From Streptomyces avicenniae (GTDB lineage Bacteria; Actinomycetota; Actinomycetes; Streptomycetales; Streptomycetaceae), in the NCBI RefSeq assembly GCF_000719135.1, contig NZ_JOEK01000001.1:434001-498000 (forward strand): DNA of 64,000 bases, written 5' to 3'. The notes beneath the pieces were generated by a model. The model did not search any database. It was not told where the DNA came from and worked only from the letters and a program-made list of their open reading frames with translations. The number at the start of each line of letters is the position of its first letter. Positions within the stretch are counted from its first letter, which is position 1. Made by a program: the position numbers and the translations under genes. This document shows positions 45,140-53,205 of this stretch, piece after piece.

Positions 45140-47668
45140 TCAGCGGCCGAGCCGTCCCCGGATCATTCCGACAAGTGCGGTCAGTTCCTCGACCCGCATC
45201 CGTCGGGCGGCCACATAAAAGATCCCCAACAGAATCAGACCACCGGCCGCGAGGGCGGCGAGAGAGCCCACGAAGCCCTCACCGAGCGCCCCGAGGACCA
45301 CGAAGCCGACCGCGCCGCCCGCCAGTGCGGCCGGAATGCTCGCGCCCGCCAGGCGGATGTAGGTGCGGACGATGCGCGAGCCGTCGAGATCGGCGCGCAT
45401 CCGGCGGCGCAGGCGCCGCCAGGCGGTCCGCACGCCGATCGCGTACGCCAGGCCGTAGCTCAGGGCGATCCCGGCCACCACCCAGCGGTCGGGCAGTGCC
45501 AGGAAGCAGATGGCCGACAGGACGATCCAGGCGAGGGAGACGATCACCGTGTTGTAGAAGGGGGTGCGGGTGTCCTCGTACGCGTAGAAGGCCCGCAGCA
45601 CCACGTACTGGGCGGAGAAGGGGATGAGCCCCAGACCGAACGCCATGAGGATGTAGCCGAAGGAACGGGCTCCGTCCTCGCCCGCCGCTCCGAAGAGCAG
45701 CGTACACATCGGGACGCCCAGCGCCACGAAGGCGAAGGCGATGGGGACGATGGCCACGGCCGAGGTACGCAGACCGTGGGACAGGTCGTCGCGCACCGCG
45801 CCCGCGTCCCCGTCCGCGGCGGAGCGGGAGAGCCGGGGCAGCAGCGCCGCCATCACCGACACGGTGATGATCGCCTGAGGCATCTGCCAGATCAGCAGGG
45901 CGCTGTTGTAGGCGATGAAGCCGGTGCCCGGATATCCCGCGCGCTCCGCGTCGTCCCCGGCCCAGGTCGCGAACTGGGTGACGACGACGAGCCCCGCCTG
46001 GTTGGCGAGCACGAACAGGACGGTCCACTTGGCGAGCTTGGCCGCCTTGCCCATGCCGTGACCGCGCCAGTCGAAGCGGGGCCTGACCCGGAAGCCCGCG
46101 GCCCTCAGGTAGGGCAGCATCGCGAGGGCCTGGACGACGAGCCCGAGCAGGGTGCCGACACCGAGCAGGCGGATGCCCTCGGGCGTGATCGTGGTGACAC
46201 CGACACCCGAGGTCCGCTGGGTGCCGTACACCCACAGGAACATCCCGCAGGTGAAGATCACCACGATGTTGTTGAGGACCGGCGTCCACATCATCGGGCC
46301 GAAGTGGTCGCGGGCGTTGAGGATCTGGCCGAGCACCACGTGGATGCCCATGAAGAAGATCGTCGGCAGGAAGTAGCGCGCGAAGGTGACGGCGACGTCG
46401 TTGGCGGCCGGATCGTCGGCGATCTTCGCCGACATGAGCCGGACCAGCAGGGGAGCGGCGAACACCGCGACGACCACCAGCGCGCCGAGGATCACCATGA
46501 CCAGCGTCAGCAGGCGGTTGGCGTAGGCGTCGCCGCCGTCGCGGTCGTTCCGCATCGAGCGGACGAGCTGCGGGACGAACACCGAGTTCAGCCCGCCGCC
46601 GATGGTCAGGATGTAGATCATGTTCGGCAGTGCCCAGGCGACGGTGTAGGTGTCACCGAGCACGGCGGCGCCGAGGGCCGCCACGATCACGAGCTGCCGG
46701 ACGAAGCCGGTGAGACGGGACACCAGGGTTCCCGCCGCCATGACGGCGCTCGAACGCAGCAGGCTCGTGGCCCGGCCCGGCTTCTTCGCCGGGGCCGTCC
46801 GGTCGGGCTGCTCCGCCTCCGCCGCCTCACGCCCCGTGGACTCGTCGCGCGGGTACGGCTCGGCCGGGGGGCCACCCGGGGGGACGTGCTGCCGCCCCTG
46901 GGGTGCGGGCGGGCCCTGGTCCTGATGCTGACCTTGCCGGGTCTGCGGCGGATAGGGCTGCGATCCGCTCTGCTGATCACGGAAGAGATGCGCGAACGCG
47001 TCGTCGAGATCCGGCCGGTGTCCGGGGCCGCCGGGCCCCGGCGGCTGTTCGCCCGACATGTTCATCAGGCCATCGATACCGCTGCCGCCGTAGGGCCGTC
47101 CCTGCGGACCTCCGTACTGCTGTCCGTAGCCGTCAGGCACCTGCCCACCCGCGCCCGGACCCTGGTGACCGTAGGGATAGGGCTCCTGCGGGTAGCCGGG
47201 GTGTGCGCCCGGCGGCTCGTGGGAAGCCTGTCCTGCGCCGTACGGCGACCGACTCCTGTCGTTCCCCGCGTACGGCTGGTAGCCGGGATCGTGGTAATCC
47301 CCGCCGTACTGCTGCGCGTGCTGCGGAGGGAAGGGCTGGTGAGGCGGCTGGGGACCCTGGGGATAAGCGGCCGGATCGTACGGCGCGCCGAACTCACTCC
47401 CAGGGGCGACGCCGTAGCCGTCCTGGCCGTACGCGCCCGGAGGCGGCCCCGCGGCGCCGTAGCCGTCAGGGGCGTAGCCGCCCTGCTGCGGAGCGCCCTG
47501 GTGGTAGGGACCTCCGTGGCCGCCCGCCGGGCCGTAGCCGGGAGGCGGGGCTGGAACATCGCCGGGCGCGCCCGGCTGACGCGGCTGCCCCGGGTAGCCG
47601 GACCGCCTGTCGGACGGGTCGCCACCACCCGGCGCCTGGCCGTCCTCACGGTCGTACGGCGGTTCCAT
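45140..47668 (-). CDS. murJ: lipid II flippase MurJ
   Basis: This 842-residue protein has an N-terminal low-complexity Gly/Pro/Gln/Tyr region of about 300 residues and a polytopic MurJ core with about 14 membrane helices. The core includes SSAVMAAGTLVSRLTGFVRQ, GGGLNSVFVPQLVRS and LLPRLSRSAADGD. MurJ flips lipid II across the membrane for peptidoglycan synthesis. The ATG is at 47668. The neighbouring pseudokinase probably regulates it. The long hydrophilic extension is unusual in length but of low complexity. Confidence 0.95.
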   Translation of the reverse strand: MEPPYDREDGQAPGGGDPSDRRSGYPGQPRQPGAPGDVPAPPPGYGPAGGHGGPYHQGAPQQGGYAPDGYGAAGPPPGAYGQDGYGVAPGSEFGAPYDPAAYPQGPQPPHQPFPPQHAQQYGGDYHDPGYQPYAGNDRSRSPYGAGQASHEPPGAHPGYPQEPYPYGHQGPGAGGQVPDGYGQQYGGPQGRPYGGSGIDGLMNMSGEQPPGPGGPGHRPDLDDAFAHLFRDQQSGSQPYPPQTRQGQHQDQGPPAPQGRQHVPPGGPPAEPYPRDESTGREAAEAEQPDRTAPAKKPGRATSLLRSSAVMAAGTLVSRLTGFVRQLVIVAALGAAVLGDTYTVAWALPNMIYILTIGGGLNSVFVPQLVRSMRNDRDGGDAYANRLLTLVMVILGALVVVAVFAAPLLVRLMSAKIADDPAANDVAVTFARYFLPTIFFMGIHVVLGQILNARDHFGPMMWTPVLNNIVVIFTCGMFLWVYGTQRTSGVGVTTITPEGIRLLGVGTLLGLVVQALAMLPYLRAAGFRVRPRFDWRGHGMGKAAKLAKWTVLFVLANQAGLVVVTQFATWAGDDAERAGYPGTGFIAYNSALLIWQMPQAIITVSVMAALLPRLSRSAADGDAGAVRDDLSHGLRTSAVAIVPIAFAFVALGVPMCTLLFGAAGEDGARSFGYILMAFGLGLIPFSAQYVVLRAFYAYEDTRTPFYNTVIVSLAWIVLSAICFLALPDRWVVAGIALSYGLAYAIGVRTAWRRLRRRMRADLDGSRIVRTYIRLAGASIPAALAGGAVGFVVLGALGEGFVGSLAALAAGGLILLGIFYVAARRMRVEELTALVGMIRGRLGR

Positions 47669-47720
47669 CGCTACTCCACCTCAAGAATCACGGGCCGGTG
47701 GTGCCTGGCCGGCCGGCGGC

Positions 47721-50219
47721 TCACTGGTCGTCGTCCAGCCTCTCACCCTTGGCCGGAGTGCCGGTGCTGTCGCCGCCGGTGTCGTTGTCCGGCTCACCCG
47801 CCGGGTCCTCGCGGGGCGGGACGGCCCCCGGAGGCTCGCCGTCCGCCGTTCCCCGGCCCTGCTCCCCCGCGCCGCCGTCCTGGCGGTCAGGGGGCTCGGG
47901 CACCGGGTCGCCCGGGGTCGGCTCCGCGTCCGTGTCCTGGCCGTGCCCGGAGTGACCGTCGGCAGGGCCGTCGGCGTCCGGGCGGTCGGTGCCGGTCACC
48001 TCGCCTCCGGCCTCCTCGGCTTCGGATATACGGGACGCGCGCTTGCGCTGGCTGTACATCCTGATACCGGCCAGGACCACGAGGAGGAGACCTCCGGCGA
48101 TCACCATCATCACCGTCGAGGTGATGGAGTTGACGTCCGCCTGGAACGCCATCGTCTCGCCGTACGGCTTGTTGTCCGCCGTGTAGAGCCGGGCGTGGAT
48201 GGTCGTCTTGCCGTTGGCGCGCGCGATGGTGCTGAACTTGACCGACTGGCTGTGGCCACCGCTGACGGAGATCTCCTGGGGCGCGCTGACCTCAAGCCCG
48301 AACCGGCGGGTCGAGGTGAGCCGCAGCTCAAGACCCTCGATGTCCTGCACCAGATTGTTCTGGATCGTGATCGGGATGGTGGCGCTGCGACCGGAGAGCA
48401 TGATCGGCGTCTTCTGGATGATGCGGACCTGGCTCCTCAGCTCCTCCAGGCCGTTCTGCACACTGGCGCGGTACTCGGACGCGGCTTGTGCCTCGCCGCG
48501 CCACGACGTGGACATCTCGCGCCGGATGGCGTTGCCGTACGGCGTCTCCACCCGGTCCCGCTGCGTCAGGATGACCGCGAACTCGTCCAGCGCCCGTTGC
48601 GTCTGCCGCATGGCCTGGAAAGCGCTGGTGGGCAGTTCCTGGTCACGCAGGGACTGCGGATAGTCGGCGGCCGAGGGCACGTCGGGGGACAGCGCGGGAT
48701 CCGCCTCGGCGGTCGCCGTCTCCGACAGCGGGGCGAAGCGCACCCAGCTCCCGTCCTGCTGGAGGGTCGTGACGGCATCGGCCATCGCCTGCGCCTGCCG
48801 GGCGCTGGGCATCCGCTGGGGGGCCAGCAGGATGTTCCGCTCGTTCGCGGGCTCCTGCTGGGTGATGGAGAGGGTCTGGGCCAGGAGCTGCTGCGTGGCG
48901 AGGGAGGCCGCCGCGCCGCTGGCCATGTCGCCCTCGAAGAGCGTGGACAGCCGCGCGTCCGCGACGACGGCCGTGATGTCGTCACCCAGCGGGCGGGGAG
49001 CGGACGGCGTGTAGACGAGGGAGTCCGGCGCCCGGAGGCTGTCGCTGCGGGCGATGATCTTGTCGGCACCGGCCGAGGTGCCAACGGAGACGATCTCCGG
49101 GTCGATCGCGCCTTCCACGGGCCAGGTGAAGTCCGTGCGTGCCTCGACGTCCAGGATGGCCTGCACCGTGTCGCCCGCCATCACCGTGGCGTCCCTGAGA
49201 TGCCCGAGCGCGCCCCTGACCTCCTGTCCCCGGTGCGCGAGCGCCGCGATGTCCGGGTCGGCGAACGGGAGGGCCACGACCTCCTCGTCGCGGACCACCT
49301 CCCGCAGTCGCTGGAGGAAGGCCCCGGCCTCCTCCTGGCCCTCGCCGTTGACCGCCCCGCCCGGGGTGTCGATCTGGTAGCCCTCGGTCATCGCCTCCAC
49401 CGAGGCCAGGAGATCGGGATCGATCACCCAGGTCACCGGGAGGTTCGCGCCCAGCTCGACCAACTGGTCCAGCCTGCCGCCGGGGGAGATCTCCTGGAGC
49501 AGCGAGTCGTCACGGAACGCCGGTGTCTGCTCGTCGTCCGGCCCGGTCTCGGCGGTGAGATGCGTGGTCGAGATCAGCGGCCACAGGACCGTGAGCCCTG
49601 TCCGGCCGGAGTCGGCGCCGCCCTGCTGCCAGGGGAGCAGCGTCCGGCCCATGCCGTAGATGTGGTCCCAGCGCTCCGCCTCGGTCTGTCCCGTGAGGGT
49701 GACACCGATCTGGTAGACGCCGTCCTCGCCCAGCTCCAGCTCCTCGACCGGGACGTCGAGGGCGAAGGTGGCGGACAGCCCGGGATCGACGGTGCCCAGC
49801 TCCTGGGCGTAGTCGTCCACTATCGAGCCATCGACGGTGCGGTCGGTGAAGCCGTCACGCCGCAGCGCGTCCTCGATGGCGCTCCGGCTGGTCAGCTCCA
49901 CCCCCGTCCGCGCGGCCACCGAGCCGTCCAGGATGGCGGTGTCGCCGTTGTTCGTGACCGTGCCCCGTACGGTGACGGTGTCGTCCGAGCCGGGGGAGGC
50001 GGGGGACACGTCCGTGATCGACACGGTCGTGAGCTGTGAGTCAGGGGTGACCTCGACGGGGACGGCGGCGGACGCCGGTGCGGCGCCCAGGCCGGTCAGG
50101 AGGGGCGTTCCCGCGGCCAGTCCGGCGAGCAGGACGCGCAGCCGCCTCGGCCGACGGCCGACGGCCTCCGGGCGCCGGTCCGGAGGGGTGCAGGACACCG
50201 TCTCTGCCACCTCTGCCAC
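47721..50219 (-). CDS. DUF6049 family secreted/membrane protein
   Basis: This 832-residue protein has an N-terminal signal region (LRVLLAGLAAGTPLLTGLGA, about 28-50), a large extracytoplasmic region with beta-sandwich-like stretches (TVRGTVTNNGDTAILDGSV), a C-terminal membrane helix (about 700-725), and an acidic Gly/Pro tail. It matches DUF6049, counterpart of Rv3909 beside mviN. Function is unknown; constant linkage to murJ suggests a role in cell-wall assembly. The start is GTG 50219 with a GGGG site; a TTG two codons upstream is possible. Confidence 0.8.
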   Translation of the reverse strand: MAEVAETVSCTPPDRRPEAVGRRPRRLRVLLAGLAAGTPLLTGLGAAPASAAVPVEVTPDSQLTTVSITDVSPASPGSDDTVTVRGTVTNNGDTAILDGSVAARTGVELTSRSAIEDALRRDGFTDRTVDGSIVDDYAQELGTVDPGLSATFALDVPVEELELGEDGVYQIGVTLTGQTEAERWDHIYGMGRTLLPWQQGGADSGRTGLTVLWPLISTTHLTAETGPDDEQTPAFRDDSLLQEISPGGRLDQLVELGANLPVTWVIDPDLLASVEAMTEGYQIDTPGGAVNGEGQEEAGAFLQRLREVVRDEEVVALPFADPDIAALAHRGQEVRGALGHLRDATVMAGDTVQAILDVEARTDFTWPVEGAIDPEIVSVGTSAGADKIIARSDSLRAPDSLVYTPSAPRPLGDDITAVVADARLSTLFEGDMASGAAASLATQQLLAQTLSITQQEPANERNILLAPQRMPSARQAQAMADAVTTLQQDGSWVRFAPLSETATAEADPALSPDVPSAADYPQSLRDQELPTSAFQAMRQTQRALDEFAVILTQRDRVETPYGNAIRREMSTSWRGEAQAASEYRASVQNGLEELRSQVRIIQKTPIMLSGRSATIPITIQNNLVQDIEGLELRLTSTRRFGLEVSAPQEISVSGGHSQSVKFSTIARANGKTTIHARLYTADNKPYGETMAFQADVNSITSTVMMVIAGGLLLVVLAGIRMYSQRKRASRISEAEEAGGEVTGTDRPDADGPADGHSGHGQDTDAEPTPGDPVPEPPDRQDGGAGEQGRGTADGEPPGAVPPREDPAGEPDNDTGGDSTGTPAKGERLDDDQ

Positions 50220-50345
50220 GCGCAAGCCCCGTTCCCTCGTACCGATCGGCCCTCATGGTAACGATGATCGCCGCGGCTGAGTGCCGCGTCTCCCCTACCC
50301 CGGCGGGGGGTACCGCCCGGGACCGGCCACGTACCCTGTGCTGTT

Positions 50346-51854
50346 GTGCCGAACGACACCAAAGACACACACGCCCGTCCCGACGCCCCGGAGCTGGGCC
50401 GGGTGCAGCGGCGGGCCATCGGTGAGCTGCTGCGGGTCGCTCCCGTCGCCGACGACCTGGCCGCCCGCTTCGCCGAGGCCGGTTTCTCGCTCGCCCTGGT
50501 AGGGGGCTCGGTCAGGGACGCGCTGCTCGGCAGGCTGGGCCACGACCTGGACTTCGCGACGGATGCCCGGCCCGACGACGTGCTGCGGATCGTCCGGCCC
50601 TGGGCGGACGCGGTCTGGGACGTCGGCATCGCCTTCGGCACCGTCGGCTGCCGCAAGGTCGCCCCGGACGCCCCGGGAGAGGCGGCCGGGCCCGGCGAGC
50701 GGGAGGTCCGTGACTTCCAGCTGGAGATCACGACCTACCGCTCGGAGGCATACGACCGCACGTCGCGCAAGCCGGAGGTGGCATACGGGGACTCGCTGGA
50801 GGAGGACCTGCTGCGGCGCGACTTCACCGTCAACGCCATGGCGGTCGCTCTGCCGCGCAAGGAGTTCATCGACCCGCACGACGGGCTGAGCGACCTCGCC
50901 CAGCGCGTGCTGCGCACTCCGGCGACTCCCGAGTCGTCGTTCTCGGACGACCCGCTGCGCATGATGCGCGCGGCCCGTTTCGCCGCGCAGCTGGACTTCA
51001 CGGTCGCCGAGCCGGTCCGCGCCGCCATGGAGGCCATGGCGGACCGCATCGACATCGTGTCGGCCGAGCGCGTGCGGGACGAGCTGAACAAGCTGCTCGT
51101 GAGCGAGCACCCCCGCAAGGGCATCACCCTTCTCGTGGACGCGGGCCTGGCGGAACGGGTACTGCCCGAGGTGCCCGCCCTGCGGCTGGAGCGGGACGAG
51201 CACCACCGCCACAAGGACGTGTACGAGCACAGCCTCACCGTCCTGGAACAGGCCATCGCGCTGGAGGACGACGGGCCCGACCTGGTGCTGCGCCTCGCGG
51301 CCCTGCTGCATGACATCGGCAAGCCCCGGACTCGACGGTTCGAGACGGACGGCCGCGTCTCGTTCCACCATCACGAGGTGGTCGGGGCCAAGATGACCAA
51401 GCAGCGGATGACCCGGCTCAAGTACTCGAACGAGATGATCAAGGACGTCTCACGTCTGGTCGAGCTGCATCTGCGTTTCCATGGCTACGGCACCGGGGAG
51501 TGGACGGACTCCGCCGTGCGTCGCTATGTACGGGACGCCGGACCCCTGCTCAGCCGTCTGCACAAGCTGACCCGGTCGGACTGCACCACCCGGAACAAGC
51601 GGAAGGCACAGGCTCTCTCCGCCGCCTACGACGGCCTGGAACAGCGGATCGAGCGCCTGCAGGAGCAGGAGGAGCTGGACGCGATCCGGCCGGACCTCGA
51701 CGGAAACGCGATCATGACCGTTCTCGGCATCGGCCCGGGGCCCGAGGTGGGCAACGCCTACCGCTATCTCCTGGAGCTGCGCATCGAACAGGGGCCGCTC
51801 GACCGTGACGCCGCCGAGCGGGCGCTCAGAGAGTGGTGGGCTGCCCAGAAGTGA
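50346..51854 (+). CDS. pcnB: CCA tRNA nucleotidyltransferase
   Basis: This 502-residue enzyme has the nucleotidyltransferase domain LVGGSVRDALLGRLGHDLDFATD (quoted here in spirit as GGSVRD and DLDFATD), the RRDFTVNAMAVALP motif, and a C-terminal HD domain (ALLHDIGKP and FHHHEVVGA). It adds CCA to tRNA 3' ends, and is needed because the tRNA-Ala and tRNA-Ile genes here lack CCA. The start is GTG 50346. Its 3' end overlaps the convergent MFS gene by 29 bases, and a parS lies just after its stop. Confidence 0.95.
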   Translation: MPNDTKDTHARPDAPELGRVQRRAIGELLRVAPVADDLAARFAEAGFSLALVGGSVRDALLGRLGHDLDFATDARPDDVLRIVRPWADAVWDVGIAFGTVGCRKVAPDAPGEAAGPGEREVRDFQLEITTYRSEAYDRTSRKPEVAYGDSLEEDLLRRDFTVNAMAVALPRKEFIDPHDGLSDLAQRVLRTPATPESSFSDDPLRMMRAARFAAQLDFTVAEPVRAAMEAMADRIDIVSAERVRDELNKLLVSEHPRKGITLLVDAGLAERVLPEVPALRLERDEHHRHKDVYEHSLTVLEQAIALEDDGPDLVLRLAALLHDIGKPRTRRFETDGRVSFHHHEVVGAKMTKQRMTRLKYSNEMIKDVSRLVELHLRFHGYGTGEWTDSAVRRYVRDAGPLLSRLHKLTRSDCTTRNKRKAQALSAAYDGLEQRIERLQEQEELDAIRPDLDGNAIMTVLGIGPGPEVGNAYRYLLELRIEQGPLDRDAAERALREWWAAQK

Positions 51855-53205
51855 CCGTTTCACGTGAAACCGTCCACCGGTGCAGCCGGTGGACGGTGAA
51901 CGCGGTCAGGGCGTAGAGCACGGCGACGGTCAGCAGGAGAGCGGCCGACCTGCCGTCGGACGGCAGTATCAGGGCCGCCAGCCCCGCCGCGCCGACAAAG
52001 GCGATGTTGAAGAGCATGTCGTAGAGGGAGAAGACGCGGCCCCGGAAGGCATCGTCCACAGCGGACTGCACCACCGTGTCCGTGACGATCTTGGGCCCCT
52101 GGGTCACCAGCCCCAGAAGGAAAGCTGCCACCAGCACCGGCAGCGGGCGGAAGGTCAGGCCCAACGGGGGCACCAGTACGGCCGCCGCTCCCGCGCACGC
52201 GGCGAACCAGCCCAGTCGGCCGAGCCGCGTCACGGCCCAGGGGGTCAGCAGCGCGGCGGCGAAGAATCCGGCACCGGAGACGGCGACCGCCACGCCGAGC
52301 AGGGCGATCCCCTCATTGCTTCCCGCGTTGCCGTCCGACCAGGAGTAGCGCGCCAGCATCAGCACGGTGACCAGCAGCGCGCCGTAGCAGAAGCGGAGCA
52401 CCCCGACTCCCGCGAGGGTCCACGCGGCGACGGGCCGTTCCCCGAGGTGGCGGAGGGCTGCCACCAGACCGCGTGCGCTGTCGGCGACCGCTGTGGCGAG
52501 ACGGGGCATCGCCGGCTGCTTCTCCGGGCCGAGCTGGTGGGCCTGGAGGGCCAGGGCGGAGAGTCCTGCCACGACATAGACGGCGGCGGCCAGCAGCAGC
52601 GCGGCGGCGTCCTCGGCCCCCTGTGAGCGGGCGACCAGCTGGACCACGAAGGAGGCTCCGCCGCCGATCGTCGCGGCCAGTGTTCCCGCGGTGGGCGAGA
52701 GCGAGTTGGCGATGACCAGCTGATCGCGCTCCACGACCTGGGGGAGACCGGCGGAGAGCCCGGCGAGGATGAAGCGGTTCACCGCGGTCACCGAGAGCGC
52801 GGCGAGATAGAACAGCCAGTCGGCCGCGTCCACCAGGACCAGAACGGCTGTGGCGAGCGCCATGCCGCTCCGCAGCAAGTTGCCATGGAGCAGTACCTGG
52901 CGGCGGCGCCAGCGGTCGAGCAGAACACCCGCGAAGGGCCCGAGGAGCGAGTAGGGCAGCAGGAGCACGGCCATCGCGGCGGCGATGTCGCCGGGGGTGG
53001 TCTGCTGCTCGGGCGAGAAGACCACATAGGTGGCCAGTCCGACCTGGAAGACGCCGTCGCCGAATTGCGACAGGAGCCGCACGGTCAGGAGCCGCCGGAA
53101 GCCGGCGACGCGCAGCAGGACCCGGAGCTGACCGGAGGTGCCGTCCCGCTGTCCCGGTCCGCTACGTTTCACGTGAAACATCCGCTGGGTCGGTTCTGTC
53201 GCCAC
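51826..53205 (-). CDS. MFS transporter
   Basis: This 459-residue protein has twelve predicted membrane helices and the MFS loop 2-3 motif GVLLDRWRRRQVLL. The substrate is unknown; a general efflux role is likely. GTG 53205 is used (GGGGGAC upstream); an ATG at 53181 would start at MFHVKRS. parS sites lie at both ends of the gene: the N-terminus reads FHVK through parS 5 and the C-terminus reads TVSRETV through parS 4. It overlaps the GT87 gene by 44 bases and pcnB by 29 bases. Confidence 0.88.
   Translation of the reverse strand: MATEPTQRMFHVKRSGPGQRDGTSGQLRVLLRVAGFRRLLTVRLLSQFGDGVFQVGLATYVVFSPEQQTTPGDIAAAMAVLLLPYSLLGPFAGVLLDRWRRRQVLLHGNLLRSGMALATAVLVLVDAADWLFYLAALSVTAVNRFILAGLSAGLPQVVERDQLVIANSLSPTAGTLAATIGGGASFVVQLVARSQGAEDAAALLLAAAVYVVAGLSALALQAHQLGPEKQPAMPRLATAVADSARGLVAALRHLGERPVAAWTLAGVGVLRFCYGALLVTVLMLARYSWSDGNAGSNEGIALLGVAVAVSGAGFFAAALLTPWAVTRLGRLGWFAACAGAAAVLVPPLGLTFRPLPVLVAAFLLGLVTQGPKIVTDTVVQSAVDDAFRGRVFSLYDMLFNIAFVGAAGLAALILPSDGRSAALLLTVAVLYALTAFTVHRLHRWTVSRETVTSGQPTTL
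51857..51870. other. parS site 4 (3' end of MFS gene, after pcnB)
   Basis: GTTTCACGTGAAAC, perfect. It is translated as VSRET near the C-terminus of the MFS protein and lies three bases after the pcnB stop. Confidence 0.97.

Noticed and set aside
45041..48064. 1007-codon open frame on the plus strand opposite murJ
   Set aside because: Composition is low complexity with no motif, and the opposite strand holds murJ. It is a by-product of high GC.
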